A stretch of 64,000 nucleotides of DNA from Conus ventricosus. Taxonomy: Eukaryota > Mollusca > Gastropoda > Neogastropoda > Conidae. The notes under the pieces are model-generated. The model was not told the origin of the DNA and did no database searches. It worked only from the letters and a program-made list of their open reading frames with translations. Both the position numbers and the translations under genes were made by a program. Location of the stretch: positions 55,500,135 through 55,564,134 of the forward strand of contig CM031604.1 in the NCBI GenBank assembly GCA_018398815.1, written 5' to 3'. This document shows, piece by piece, positions 24,209 through 56,156 of the stretch; the stretch's first letter is position 1; each line of letters begins with the position of its first letter.

Positions 24209-24230
24209 CGGTAACCTCTCTGTCTGTCTG

Positions 24231-24571
24231 TCTCAGACATTTTTTCTGCATAATGCGACGAGTCTATTCGGCTACTGTACACAATGTAGCGTTCGGTAAT
24301 CTCCTGTCAGCGGTCTTAGTGCTGCATTTGATACCGCGTTCGAGGCTGGTGAAGTACTTTTCGACAAGTTCGTTACCGGCTGGCTGTACGGACCCTTCTG
24401 CTGAAGGATGACACCTATCAGTACAGAGGCAGCTTATGGGACGCAAGTCTTGTACTGATGACGAATATACACAGTGGACAATACAAGAGTTCAATTACAG
24501 TTCATGAATAAAGAAAGTTTACTCACATATTAGCAGGTCAGCCAGTGTGAACGACTGTTTAAAAGAAAAGA

Positions 24572-24609
<38 letters not shown>

Positions 24610-25444
24610 AGAGAGAAAAGAGAGAGAGAAGGTTAATCATAATTTTGGGCCTTAACCCATTGCGAAGCTGTGCGTGAACATGTCATCTGAAACAAATACT
24701 CATGACTACAAAGCAAACCGAACACAAAGAATTCAGGCAATCAATAGGTAGCTGTTTCTCTAAATTTGAATGTGTAGTACAACGACAAAGACACATTTCG
24801 AACAACTTCTGTTGAAGTTGACGCCATCAATATATAACAGGGAAGGCTTCTATCAATGTGTAGCGTAATGAATCATGCCTTAGGGCTGGACAGCACGGAC
24901 AGAAAACGAATTGCATGTTCTTGAGACCCTTTACAAAGCGGACACAGCAAAAGAATTATCATCAACAATGGTTTTGTATCTAAGCTAATGAATGACTAAT
25001 TCTGATATTACGGTCGAGATTTGGTCATTTGGTCATTATATACTGTAAGTGTCAGTCCATTTCTAAAGCTAAGTAAAATCGTTCCTGGGTGTAAAGTATT
25101 GGTCCAATTTATCAACGTTACGGATATTTTCATTCAATGGTTCAGTCAACAGTGTTATGCTACTTCAGTCAGTAACATTTATGTGCAATGTAGAAGAGCT
25201 TGTTTGTGACCGCATGGGTAATGAGAAAGTGACAGGGATATGGGATATCAATCAGAGAGATGGGGTGGAGTGGGAAGGTATAGATGAAGCGAAAGTATTC
25301 GATGTGTGCGTGGGTAGGGGGTGGGCTGGGGTGGATGGTTGGGTAGGAGGGGGAGGGCTCAGAGAGAATATCTCTGTATATACACAGATGAATCTCCCGT
25401 AGTTCTTTTTTTTTTTTTTTCTTGCTCTCTTGTCGTTCGTTCTA

Positions 25445-25475
<31 letters not shown>

Positions 25476-26155
25476 GGTTTATGCATATGATGTAAATCGT
25501 TTGAATATTTGTGATGAGTCAGCCGAGTATACTCCAGTCCTTTGAGCAAATTACGGGTAATTTTGATGATGATGATGAGATTAGTTTCCCTGGGTCCTTC
25601 AAGTGCTGCGAACTCCAGTACCACTGGTGGGGGTACCCCGAGTTGGATGCTGAAAAAAGGGAGTGTCAGTGGGGAGTAATTCGCATATCCAGGGGTGTAA
25701 TAACAAGAACATATCAAATTGCTGGTCCTGGGCGAGGAAGGCATTTCATCTCCACCACTGCTATTCACTGGGTTCTCCAATGGGTTTGAGGCGAAGCATT
25801 CTGGGGTAGGGCGTCGACGTCTCGGGTCAGTGACCGGCGGCCTACAAGTAGGTCTCGATGACCATTGAGGCTTGTTTGGCCTGAGGGGCGAACGCGTTCG
25901 GGAAGGCTTCAACCTATTAGGTGGTTTGCACCTTGGTGGCTATGGGTCGAAGTAAACCCTTTTAACGCATCAGGTCCTTGTCGAGAAATCAGGGCTGTTG
26001 ATAAAGTAAGTAGTTTAGTGGGATCGAACATGACTTAGGTATCAGCCAGTGCATTAACCACACGGAAACTCAACTCCTTGTTGTGCATGTGTAGGGGTGT
26101 ACTAGAAGGCTAATTCCATTGGTTGAACTAAAATCACTCACTATTGTTGGTGCTA
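24231..26155. other. non-coding stretch with one unexplained open frame
   Basis: A GA/G tract lies at 24573-24630 and a T run at 25406. From 25912 down to about 25442 the minus strand holds a 156-codon open frame rich in Pro, Arg and Ser in its first half. It matches no family that I recognise, and its end is built from a CTGT/CT microsatellite. No gene is called. Confidence 0.35.
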
Positions 26156-26160
26156 ATCGT

Positions 26161-26163
26161 TGT

Positions 26164-26230
<67 letters not shown>

Positions 26231-26233
26231 GTG

Positions 26234-26297
<64 letters not shown>
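26161..26297. repeat. (GT)n microsatellite, ~135 nt
   Basis: This is a nearly pure GT tract with two GTGC interruptions. Confidence 0.97.
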
Positions 26298-26298
<1 letters not shown>

Positions 26299-26489
26299 CC
26301 ACCGATTCCACGGATTGAACCAGTATAACTTGGTTCCTCTCTGTTGAGTATGGTTATTGCACGCTCGGAAAACCAGTGAAAGCATGACTTCTTAACTCAT
26401 AGTGAAAGTGAACTCATCCCGTCGTGCTGAGGGCTCAGAAATATAATTATAGCGATATAAAGTCAAGGCCAAAAGCCTTCACATGAAGC

Positions 26490-26629
26490 GGAGGTTTGCA
26501 ATAGCCTCGAAGCCAACGACGGTAGAAAACTGTTTCCTGTGTGGGGGCGGATGACAGTGGAGGTTTGCTGTTGCCTTGGAGCCATCGACGGTAGAGAATT
26601 GTCTCCTGTATGGGGACGGAAGACAGCAA
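26490..26629. repeat. 69-bp tandem duplication in reading-frame register
   Basis: Two adjacent 69-bp copies share GAGGTTTGC, CGACGGTAGA and CCTGT.TGGGG. The period is exactly 23 codons, and the minus strand stays open through both. The duplication lies just upstream of the CR1-like LINE and may be part of it or of an older element. Confidence 0.75.
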
Positions 26630-26779
26630 GACGTATAAGTCTGTAGAGGCCTAGACAAGAGAGCTGCCAGTCAACGGTGAGGTGTCTGCAGCAACAGAAG
26701 ACCTGTGGGAGAGGCCGACAGGAGCCCTTTCCCTGGAGAGTCCGTGAGACGATCTGAGAGTGCGACCAAGTGAGAGAGG

Positions 26780-29127
26780 AGCAACGGACAATGTACAATT
26801 ATGCTAAAGGAGACTACAAGAAATTGGGGGAGGGTTTGAGAAAGGTAAACCTGTCTGAGAAAATGAAGGGTCATGGTGTTAGTGAGGCATGGGACTGTTT
26901 CAAAAAAGCGCTAGTGGAGGAAATGGACAAAATGTATTCCTAAGATCAACATTGGGGGGAGAAATGGGGGAAATGTGAAAAAAAGAAAACCACTGTGGTG
27001 GGATGAGAAGGCACTCCGTAAGCTTAAGAAGAAAAGGGAATGCTTCAAGAGGTACATGGAGACTAGAGAAGGCAAGGATTACCAGGCTTATGCAAAAGCA
27101 AGGAATCAGGCCAAAGGAGCATGTAGAAAAGCTGTTCGGAACTTTGAAAGACATGCTGCCAAGGACGCAAAGCAAAATCCTAAGGCTTTCTATGCTTTCG
27201 CTAACAGCAAATTGAAGACAAAGCAAGGGGTTGCAGATCTGGTAGACGAAAGAGGTAGGACAGTAACCAATAATGAGGATAAGGCAGAATGCTTGAACAG
27301 ATTTTTCTGTAGCGTTTTTACACAGGACAGATGAAATCAGATGCCATCATGTAAGGAAAAAGAGTGTTCAGAAAAGTTAGAAAGGATCAGCTTTCCCAAA
27401 GAGGAGGTACTGAAGAAACTTAAGCAGCTGAACCCTGGGAAGTCTCCTGGCCCTGACGGTGTTCATTCACGTGTTTTGAAGGAACTTGCTGAGGAGTTGG
27501 CAGAGCCACTGTCTATTATTTTTACAAAGTCAAAACAAGAAGGAAAGTTACCTGAAGAATGGAAGGAGGCGAATGTCACTCCCTTATTCAAAAAAGGAGA
27601 TCGGAGCCAGCCCTGTAACTACAGACCAGTGAGTTTGACAAGTACAGTCTGCAAAGTTATGGAGTCCATCATTAGGGACAAAGTGATAACCCACATGGAA
27701 GTCAACAACCTTCCCGTGCTATGCCAGCATGGGTTCATCAGCCAGAGAATTTGCGTTACGAAACTTCTGAGCGTACTGGATGCATGGACTGAATCATTAG
27801 ATGAGGGGAAACCTGTGGATGTAGTCTACTTAGATTTCGCTAAGGCGTTTGATTCTGTGTAGTCTACTTAGATTTCGCTAAGGCGTTTGATTCTGTGCCC
27901 CACCAACTGTTAATCTCCAAGCTTGAATGTTACGGAGTCACTTCACAGGTTTTGTCCTGGATTACAGACTTTTTGATAGGCAGAAGATAAAGGGTTGGGG
28001 TCGCAGGGAGTTTCTCCAGTTGGAAGCATGTGTTAAGTGGAGTCCCTCAAGGTAGCGTCTTGAGGCCAGTGCTGTTTGTGGTATTCATCAATGACATGCC
28101 AGAGGAGGTGAACTGCATATGTCAGATGTATGCTGATGATACAAAAGTGTTTGACACAGTAGAGGAACAAAACAAGAGGGACAGGATTCAACAGGATTTA
28201 GATAACCTCGTCAACTGGGCAGAGTGTTGGCAGCTGCGGTTCAATGCGACAAAATGCAAGGTTTTACACCTCGGACGTAGTAACCCCAAGGCAGAGTATA
28301 GCATGAAACTACATAACAGTGAAGAGAGAGTGATACTGGAGTCATCAAAGGGAGAGAAAGATCTAGGTGTATTAGTTGATCAGGAACTCAAAATTTAGCT
28401 GGCATATCGAGATGCAAGTCAACAAAGCCAACCGAATTTTAGGACTAGTCAGGCGCTCATACCAGTACCACGACATTGAGACTATGCGACAGCTCTTCAT
28501 TGCACTGATACGCCCTCACGTGGAGTTTGCCAACAGTGTGTGGTCACCACGTTATCAGAAAGATAAGGACCTCATTGAGGGTGTTCTCAGGCGAGCAACA
28601 AAGATGGTTCCTGGTCTGGTTGACTGTCCCTATGAAGAGAGACTTGCCAGAATGAAGATCCCCAGCATGCAGTACAGGAGGGACAGGGGTGACATGATTG
28701 ATACCTACAAGTTCACTCATGGGCTATACAATGCGAAGAGTCCTCTTATGATGGAAAATAGTGTTAAGCAGAGCCGTGGACATAATCTGAAGCTCAGGAA
28801 AAGGATTTGAGATAGTTCACTGCGCCAGCACTATTTTGCCTATACAGTGGTGAATCCTTGGAACGTGCTCCCAGAAAACGTGGTTAATGCACCATCTCTC
28901 GACAGCTTTAAGGCCAATCTGGATAGTCATTGGGCAGACCGTAGATACGTGGTTAGATAAACTTTCAGATTTCGGCGCTATCATCACCCACGCAAAAAAA
29001 AAAAAAAAGTTTATAGTGTAGGAATTACCAGTTTTGTTGAAAAAGACCAGACTAAAAGGCTCACAGATAGCCTAATCCAGTCTGTAGCAGTATGGTATGG
29101 TATGGTATGGTATGCTATGGTATGGTA
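26780..29127 (+). pseudogene. CR1-like LINE, 5'-truncated and decayed
   Basis: Collinear + strand fragments cover the linker after the endonuclease, the reverse transcriptase and the C-terminal region of a Jockey/CR1-type non-LTR retrotransposon. The order is a KGDYKKL-like linker (26791-26940); WWDEKALRKL (from 26975); NPGKSPGPDGVHSRVLKEL and NYRPVSLTS (27341-27700); motif A VVYLDFAKAFDSV (27820-27860); SGVPQGSVL (28036); the YADDTK catalytic box (about 28127); KDLGVLVD (28360); IRPHVEFANSVWSP; RRATK; and a final NPWNVLPENVVNAPSL block at about 28850-28960. Breaks include a 38-bp tandem duplication in motif A, a stop near 27990 and a frameshift near 28380. The 3' end carries TATGG repeats (29092-29127), consistent with CR1-type tails that end in short microsatellites. 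No endonuclease domain is present, so the copy is inactive. Confidence 0.88.
27822..27897 (+). repeat. 38-bp tandem duplication inside LINE motif A
   Basis: The 38-bp segment TAGTCTACTTAGATTTCGCT... occurs twice in direct succession (27822-27859 and 27860-27897). It duplicates the catalytic motif A codons and, because 38 is not a multiple of three, shifts the frame and introduces a stop. Confidence 0.95.
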
Positions 29128-30008
29128 AGAGTTGTCATGCAGTGCATGTGTGTAACCAGAATATTGGAATATGTCGTCTTTCCTGGTTGATTAAGAGTGA
29201 CTGAGAAAAAGGGGATGCAATTACTGGATTATCTGTTTGATTTTACATGTTTGTATGATACATATGAATATGCTGTGTAGTAATAGGTGGGGACCCAGAG
29301 TCAAGTAAAATAAAATGTTATTTAAAAAAAAATGTTATTGATTTCCCGTCATCTATATGCGGGTTCAATGTGAGTGACAGAGTGCGTGTGCCTATGCGAA
29401 AACGCAATTTATTTGTGAAGATATGAATGCTTCTGTCTATACCCCCTTGCCTCCCTGTATGAAATAATCATATTTTGATAACGAGGGGGATGTCGGAGAC
29501 CTATCACAATATCGTTTCATGCTGCAGATGACCGTTTATTTACATATGATTGGTGTTGCTTTTCATGTGCATTTGAGTTAGGCCTACTGTGTATTGTTGA
29601 AGAGGAAATAAACTTTCTGAAAATGGAAAAAAAAACCACACACACATAAAAGACAGAAACTAATGCGGAGGAATTTCAAATCAACATTATTATAGAGGGG
29701 GAGATGAAGCCTACAGCTACAAGGATGAGAACAATAGTGTAAACCTAACAGCACAGTCACGAATAGACCGACGAACGAATGACGGAAAAAAGGGGGAGGG
29801 GGGGGGGGGGGAATCCAGTGTTACGATTCCTCCGGCGAAGAAGGCTATGGAGGTTAACACTGTGTTTGACCCACAAACTAACTGCACGTGTGTGGGCCGA
29901 CCAGCGTCGGAAGGCTATTATGAAAGGTTGTTTGCACAACCATTGACCGTTGACTTGTTTTTGCCGCTTTGGCGAAGGCCACGAGAAGTGACATTCAAAA
30001 CGATTCCG
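29128..30008. other. intergenic stretch upstream of HDHD5
   Basis: This region holds A runs, a short G run (29792-29811) and ordinary sequence between the LINE 3' end and the HDHD5 promoter area. The frame on the minus strand overlapping exon 1 looks like an antisense shadow. Confidence 0.4.
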
Positions 30009-30013
30009 ATTGG
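30009..30013 (-). promoter_or_regulatory. inverted CCAAT box upstream of HDHD5
   Basis: ATTGG (CCAAT on the opposite strand) in the context CCGATTGGCTGACC lies about 100 bp before the proposed start codon. Inverted CCAAT boxes are common in TATA-less housekeeping promoters. This is a motif-level inference only; no TATA box is seen nearby. Confidence 0.3.
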
Positions 30014-30110
30014 CTGACCGGCGAACACACCTCCATGACGAGTGCATGTCAAGGTCATGGCAGGAACCGAAGAAGCACGGCTTTGGGAAAACAGCTGACA
30101 AAACCTTAAA

Positions 30111-49672
<19,562 letters not shown>

Positions 49673-51325
49673 GGTCTGGCTAACGCCGTAGCTGTGTGTT
49701 GTGATTTTGGCCTTTTTTGTTTGTTTTTGTTTGAAAGTCTGTGTGGTGTTTATACCAAGAGAAGGATAGTGTTTAGTGTTTTTGTACATAAAAAAAACCC
49801 CCAGTATCGTAAGCATTTTCTGTTGTTTTTTTTTATATAGGAAATGCTGTTTTACTCTGCTGCATGTCTTTGGTGGCATTACATACATTTTAAAAAAAGT
49901 TACATTTGTACAGTCACTGTCGGTCTAATTTTACTGCATGCCTTTGGCAACATAGTACACGTTTTATCCTCCAACACATTATGTTTGCACAGAGACTGTT
50001 ATTTCATGATGCCTTTTTTTCCCCATTGGTGACATTATGTGCGTTTAACACTGACATAGTGTGCTGGGCTGTATTTTTTTTTCTTTCTTTATTATTTTCT
50101 TTAACAAACCTTAATCAAGCATAATGATTAAAAAATGACTAGAACATTGCCATGCAATGTGAAAAAAATGTGCATTGTCTTGTACAGAGTATCATGAGAT
50201 CCTTCTATCACGCAAGGTAACTGGAATTGGACACTTTCAGATTGTATAAAAACATGATGATTTTATGTATTACAAATAGATGATCATAACTGTAAATAGT
50301 CTTTTTAATGTGATTGTTCTGTGGTCTATTCTAGGAATTATATATTGAATTATGTGGACGAAAATGAAGAAAGGTGGAAGCACATAAACTGATACCTGGT
50401 ATTTTTCTTATTCAAGGTGTAATAATGATTTTTAATGTGGTGTGATGATGATCATCTCAAACCTTAGAGAAAATCCTATTGACTCAAGCAATGAATCGGT
50501 CGACGAATCGTAAGCAGCTGTGAAGACGATTGAATTTAGCCCTCCTTGCCAACTATAGTCGCCAGCAGCATTTGAGCAATTATTTGTTTTGATTAGCCGG
50601 TATTTTAGTGAACTAACACAGTTATTTATGTAGTAGTTTATGTGTTTAATGAGTAGTTTTGATGAATATTTGGTCCAAACATCTGTTCAAAGCACACATT
50701 CTGAACAGAATCTTCATCAGGTGATATGCTCAACAAAACTGAGAGAAACAAGATCAGGGCAGGACCAAACGAATACTAGCTATTTTTGTTTTGTTTTTGT
50801 TGGTTACTTACTTAGTGGTTAGTTTCTTAGTAGCTAGTCAGTTTCTTAGTTGTTAGTTACTTAGTAGTTCTTAAATAAATGTTAGCGAACCGCCCAGAGA
50901 ACGTGGACAAACGAGTCACAAGACAAAACACAACGCGTTTCGACCTCTTAGATCTTCCTCGGGTGAGACATAAACGAATAAAACAACGAAAATTCACTTA
51001 GCTTTGATCGCTTCAGATCGCTTAGGGTTCAGCGCAAGGAAGAAGGCGTTGAATGAGAACGAGGCTGTGGACATTTCGTAGAGACAAAAAGTGCAACGCT
51101 CACTCGAGACTTTTTGGCAACACCCACATTTTTCCCTGCAAGGGAAGATAATCTACCAACGGAAAGTTGCTTTCTGAATGACTCACTTGAGCTTCTTTCG
51201 GTCAATAGATAATCTATTGTAATTAGGGAAATAGTATTGACGATGCCAGTTTTCTGTAGAGACGAAGGCAAATTGATGCTCTTGTCAGAGTTTGAAGAGA
51301 GATTGAAAAGTGACTGAATATGATA
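49673..51325 (+). other. HDHD5 3' untranslated/downstream region
   Basis: AT-rich sequence follows the stop codon. A canonical AATAAA lies at 50874-50879 and could end the transcript, but other variants exist, so the cleavage site is undecided. Near 50811-50870 the word TTAGT(A/T)GTTA recurs several times. Confidence 0.4.
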
Positions 51326-51326
51326 T

Positions 51327-51332
51327 ATATGT

Positions 51333-51395
<63 letters not shown>
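51327..51395. repeat. (GT)n microsatellite
   Basis: About 65 nt of GT repeats. Confidence 0.95.
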
Positions 51396-51398
<3 letters not shown>

Positions 51399-51671
51399 CA
51401 TGCAATGGCACATTAGTTTATATAGGCGAGACATCTCTGGAAAGGAGGGGTTTGAATGTTTTGTTTGTAGGCTGTATTTATGTGCTTCCCCTTTTTTCCC
51501 AAACATTTTTATCAAGATTCCTGCTGCTTTGATCTGGGATTGGGAGCGGCACCATTGTTGTAGCATTTGCTTTTTGAATGAAGTTTGCCTCAAGGAAACA
51601 AGGAGGGAGAGAAAAAAGAAATTATGGCTCTGGACCCAACTCACTGCTTTGCATCCTGTCTTTTTAAACAA

Positions 51672-51925
51672 GATGTAACACCTGATGTAAATCAAACATT
51701 ATGTACCCCATATGTCCTTTGCGTTGTGTAATATTCCCCCCCCCCCTCTGTAATACATGATGTAAATTGAGCATCTGTACCCCATAATGTCCTTTGCATT
51801 GTGTAATATACCCCCCACCCCCCACCCCCTCCCTGCGCTTTCCCCATTTTGAATGGACACTAGTAACAGCTGTTTTAAATCAAGTATTATGCACCTCCTG
51901 TCTCTTTTGCACTGGCTAATGTATC
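51672..51925. repeat. ~90-bp tandem repeat, three diverged copies
   Basis: The words TGATGTAAAT, CCCCATAATGTCCTTTGC and TTGTGTAATAT followed by a C run recur at about 51680, 51758 and, more diverged, 51875. No coding content. Confidence 0.75.
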
Positions 51926-52429
51926 AAAAGAGCTTTCCCAATTCTTTACGTTCAGGAATGAAAGATGCACATTTGACAGCTGCTTTGAGGTGGCAACAAC
52001 AATCATGGACTTTGTTTTGTTTTTTTTAAATCTTGCTTTGTACATGTGGCTGTGGGTAGTGGGTACCTTTGGCATTTCCTTGTGCAAATCTGTGATGAGT
52101 TGTACACATGAGTTCTGAGAATTGTATGTAGGATGAAGGGTAACCCTTCAGGTGCCAGCTCCTGTCATATCTGCTGTTTGTATTGTTCTGTGTGCCAACC
52201 GGTTACGATCTGTCCAAAGAACATAAAGCATTGCACCATCAGCGTCTTTTCGTCTGTGTAATGTCTGTGCACTACAGCATGATTGAGATCCATGAGTATT
52301 CACCGTTGAAGCTGATAGCAGACTATGGTGTGAAAAATCACAAGTTTTTCTACAGCAAATAGGCTTGACTTCAGAGATTGAAGACTGCTGAGAATTATAA
52401 CAAAACACCATGTATGTATGTGTGTGTTT

Positions 52430-52431
52430 GA

Positions 52432-52463
<32 letters not shown>

Positions 52464-52520
52464 ATGTGTGTGTGTGTATGTGCGTGCGTGCGTGCGTGCG
52501 TGCGTGCGTAGAGAGAGAGA
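52430..52520. repeat. (GT)n and (GTGC)n microsatellite
   Basis: GT repeats, GCGT tetramers (52481-52508) and a short GA tract. Confidence 0.95.
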
Positions 52521-52739
52521 TGGAGAGTGTGGGTGGAACACCCTTCTAATCTGTAAAGCAAAATAAGGAATAATGTGGATGAATTCCGGCGGCTTGACTG
52601 TCTGCAGTAGACCTTGTGTATTTTTGCTTCATGCAGGCTTAAATGTGTGTATTTGGTCATTGTCTCTTTGGAGTGTGTTCATGCAGGCGCATATGCACAC
52701 ATATACATTCACTTCCTTTCATCATGCACTCTTTCTCTT

Positions 52740-52824
52740 TACACACAACACACATGCACACACACATATGCATGCATATGAATACATGCATGCACACACG
52801 CATGCATACACACACATGCGATGC

Positions 52825-52885
<61 letters not shown>

Positions 52886-52902
52886 ACACACACACACAGA
52901 TA
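52740..52902. repeat. (CA)n/CATG microsatellite
   Basis: CA- and ATGCATGC-rich sequence ends in about 60 nt of CA repeats (52828-52900). Confidence 0.95.
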
Positions 52903-52944
52903 TCACACTGACATAGATAAGCAGGTAAACTTTACCCTACATGC

Positions 52945-53777
52945 CACTGGCGCAGTGGCTGGTGTTGTGAATTCCAGCCAGGAGGTGACAGGTTTGATCC
53001 CCATCAGAGCCATTTGTTCGTGGGATTTTTCAGCCCATGGCCAACTCTGCACCAGAGTTGAGTTTGCTGTGGATTCAGTGGTGAAGACTGGAACCGCACA
53101 GCTGACTTTCATCCATGTAATGGATATGTCTCTAAGAGTGTTTCCCAAAATTCTTAAATAAGTTTTATCTCTTGGGCTTCATTGACGCCAGAATATACTA
53201 TGAAGACAAACGTAGAGTGTAGCCCTGTCATGTATTCTCAGACTGGAACGGAATTCCGAAGCATCATCTTCAAAATCCTTCTCGTCATCAGTCGGCGTTA
53301 AAAGAAAAGTTTTCAGATTCTGCGGTCTTTAATTTTTTGCCCTCATGATGACCTCAATTTCGATTTCCTCTCCACGTCTCTAGTACTGGTGAGTTCGCAT
53401 TGGTAGCAGGCAGTTGCACGGGGACTGTCATTTGATGGGTGTGGTCGGACCCTCCGGATGGGAATGCTCGCTCAAGTTGACTCAACGACTAAGCAGTTGT
53501 TGTTGTCAGTAGACGTCTCAGTAGGTGGTGTCCTGCGTATGCTTGATTGCAACAGGCATCACTGAGCACTACCGAAGTGACATGGTGGCAGTGCAATGTT
53601 TCCTCTGGTGGGTTGCTTCATGACGAACAACAATACATTGACTCTCCCAATGGATTGCTGGTGCCAAGACAGCAATGGGACAAGCCTGGGTGTGGCTGTG
53701 GATGGGGAGCCGGAATGAAGGGCATGGGAGGGATGCCACTGGAACGGTACCAGAAGATGAGACAAAAAAAAAAAAAA
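52945..53777 (+). mobile_element. long tRNA-headed SINE, diverged copy
   Basis: The head reads CCACTGGCGCAGTGGCTGGT, with a decayed B box GGTTTGATCCC. The body follows the family order (GAGTTTGCTGTGGATTCAGT, CTTTCATCCATGTAATGGAT, GTGGTGTCCTGCGTATGCTT) and ends in an A run (53764-53777). It is more diverged than the copies at 18269 and 41821 but less than that at 4625, so the four copies represent different ages. Confidence 0.85.
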
Positions 53778-55700
53778 CACCCTCCCAAACCTCACCTTTA
53801 TTCATGCTGATAAAACAATACTATTTAACTATCATACATGTAATGAAGTCTGCACTAAAAAAAAAACGAACGTCCCTAGTATAATGCATCTCGCTCATGA
53901 GTCAAGAATCGAGAGAAGAGGAGAAAACATGTGGCAAACCACACATATGTACCTTTATCTCTCTGTTCCTTCCTTACCCACCCACCCCACTATTCCCCTT
54001 CCCCAATTCCAAGACTTGCATCTGCACCTCATAATCTGTTATTTTTGAAGCAAGTATGTAACTCATCTTTTCGGTGTTCTATTACAACTGCTGCAAACTT
54101 ATATGTGAAAGTTCATGCCATTTTAAGATGTTCTCACCATTGGTTTGTGGAGTTTCTGCTCTGATAATGTATCGTTCGAAGATATTAGAGAATTTCTTTT
54201 TTATCAGGATTAATTTTTTTTTATGGCTGCCTCTTTCTAGAGATATTTTGTTACTTTGAAGGCGCATATTGTTTTGATTATATTATTTTTGAAAGTGTTG
54301 TGCTCTTTATCCAGGTACCAAAGAAAAATATTTCTTTGAATATATTTATGGATATTTTTCCTTGGTTATCAGATTAAAGACATTGAGTGGTCCAGTGGGT
54401 CTCATTCAGGAAAGACCAAACAGCCTGACAGAAACACTATTCAGGATGCGTACTCCAGGATGGGATGGTAAGTTCAAAAAGATTTCATCTTTTGAGAGTA
54501 TCATGCTGTGGTGTTTGACAAGTCTAGTTATTTATTCATTTGTTTTGTTCGTTTGTTTTAATAATATAGGAATTCAATATAGGTTATTTTTTCAAAGCAG
54601 GTAACGGTATCATTACTCTCATGTGAAAAAGAATCATACTTTTGTCTAATATTCAGTTTCAGACTGCTTCAGGCTGGAAGAATGGATTTTGGGGCCAGAG
54701 CTGAAGCTCAGTTTTTTAAATCATGTCCTCTGCTGAAATGGATAATTTTTTTTCTTTCTTCTTTATATCGCGTGTTAGGTGTTCTCCTGCGCCTAGCGTT
54801 CCCTTCTGAATAAAGACTATTTTGGTGAGGTAATCCTTATGTTTTGGTGATTTTTTTTTTTCTTCAGTAGATGGATGTATGTATGAGTAAAACGGAGTTC
54901 TTGGAGAATGCTGATTTCATTGATAAAATGTGAAAAATTTCACTGTAAAAAAAAGGAAAATTCTTCAGTGCTCTTTATGACTGCATCCTTTTGTTTGTGT
55001 GTGTGTGTGTTCTGATTATTGTTGAAATGTGAAAGGATAAACTACTCAACAACCACTGAACGTTCATTCGTTCTATGTGCCTGGCTTCCATTGTACAATC
55101 ATGTTGCTGTGTGTCTGTCTCTACACTTGGTGTTTGTTAGTCAGTTGTTTTTTGTTTTTTTTTCCTCAAATACACAAAGAGGTGTGGTAGCCTAGAAGAT
55201 GATCTGCTCACTTAAGATAAAGAAGCACACAAGATCTCTGATGCTATGTTTTGAGTCTTGTATGCAGGATGGATTCCTTCGACTCCTCTCTCTCTCACCT
55301 TAACCTTACGTGATGGCCTGGTTGCTGCTCTTCTGGATGGTATAAACAAAAAACAAAAACAAACAAAAAAAAAACCCCCATACCATTAACTGGGAAATTA
55401 CCCTTGACCAAAATCTGAACAAGAAATCAGCATTTACAGATAAACAGAAATAAAAAAAACTTCTAGAGAGCAAAAAAAAAAAGTGTTTATGCAGGCACAT
55501 AAACAAACATGCAGACAGACAAAAAATTCAGATGAAAAAAATAGAACATGAAGACAATAAAAAGAAAAAAGAAACCATGCATGCAGACAGGAAACGAACA
55601 TTCGTACAGAGAACAAAAAGGAAATTGGCTATGTGAGCAGAAACAACTACAACCAAACAACATGCAGATAGAAAACCAAACCAAAAACAACTGCAACAAC
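53778..55700. other. non-coding stretch, nothing recognised
   Basis: AT-rich sequence contains an AATAAA at 54809-54814 that could serve an extended HDHD5 3'UTR. No gene, RNA or element is supported. Confidence 0.4.
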
Positions 55701-55703
55701 AAT

Positions 55704-55728
55704 CCCCCCCCCCCCCCCCCCCCCCCCC
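55704..55728. repeat. poly(C) run, 25 nt
   Basis: Twenty-five C bases followed by TGAAAAAAAAAA. The surrounding 55340-56280 is strongly A-rich with recurring CAGACAGAAAA-like words. Confidence 0.9.
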
Positions 55729-56116
55729 TGAAAAAAAAAAGTGGATAAATGTCTAGGGAAAAAAATTGCAGAATTAACAAAAAAATTTTTAAATGGGTGT
55801 GGGGTGTGGAGGATTTACAAGATGAACATGAAGAGAAAAAAAAAAGAAAGAAAAAAAAAGGTGTGTGTGTGCAGGCAGGAAAAAAGCAGACATGGATGCA
55901 GACAAAACAAAACAACAAAAAACGCTGACAGAAACAAGTGGGATGGGGGTGGGGGAGTTGGAGCACAAGACTTGGGCTGACAGAAAGCAAGAGGGAGGGC
56001 AACAGTCAAAGAAACATATATGGACTGACTTGAAGGGGAAGGACAAACCTGCTCACAGAAAAAGGGGAAAATTGCAGACAGAAAAATAATCAGAGGCTAA
56101 AACACAACACAAACAA

Positions 56117-56156
<40 letters not shown>

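Larger units (their letters stand above)
22020..24230. repeat. tandemly duplicated ~0.9-kb module of unknown origin
   Basis: A block around CATTCCAGAGCAG ending in CAACAGCTTTA recurs at about 22041-22105, 22517-22590 and 23463-23541. A second block (GTAGATCCAGTGAATGTACT, GCGCTTCAAT, GGAGGTCGAAAG, GTGACTGTTGAG) recurs at about 22885-23075 and 23820-23995. Each second block leads into a CG/CA microsatellite. The order is block 1, G-rich or CA tract, block 2, CG/CA tract, repeated twice with an extra block 1 upstream. No coding potential is seen; it could be a non-autonomous transposon in tandem or a segmental duplication. Confidence 0.7.

Noticed and set aside
25442..25912. 156-codon Pro/Arg-rich minus-strand frame
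   Set aside because: No family was recognised and the C-terminal end is microsatellite-encoded; kept only as a note.
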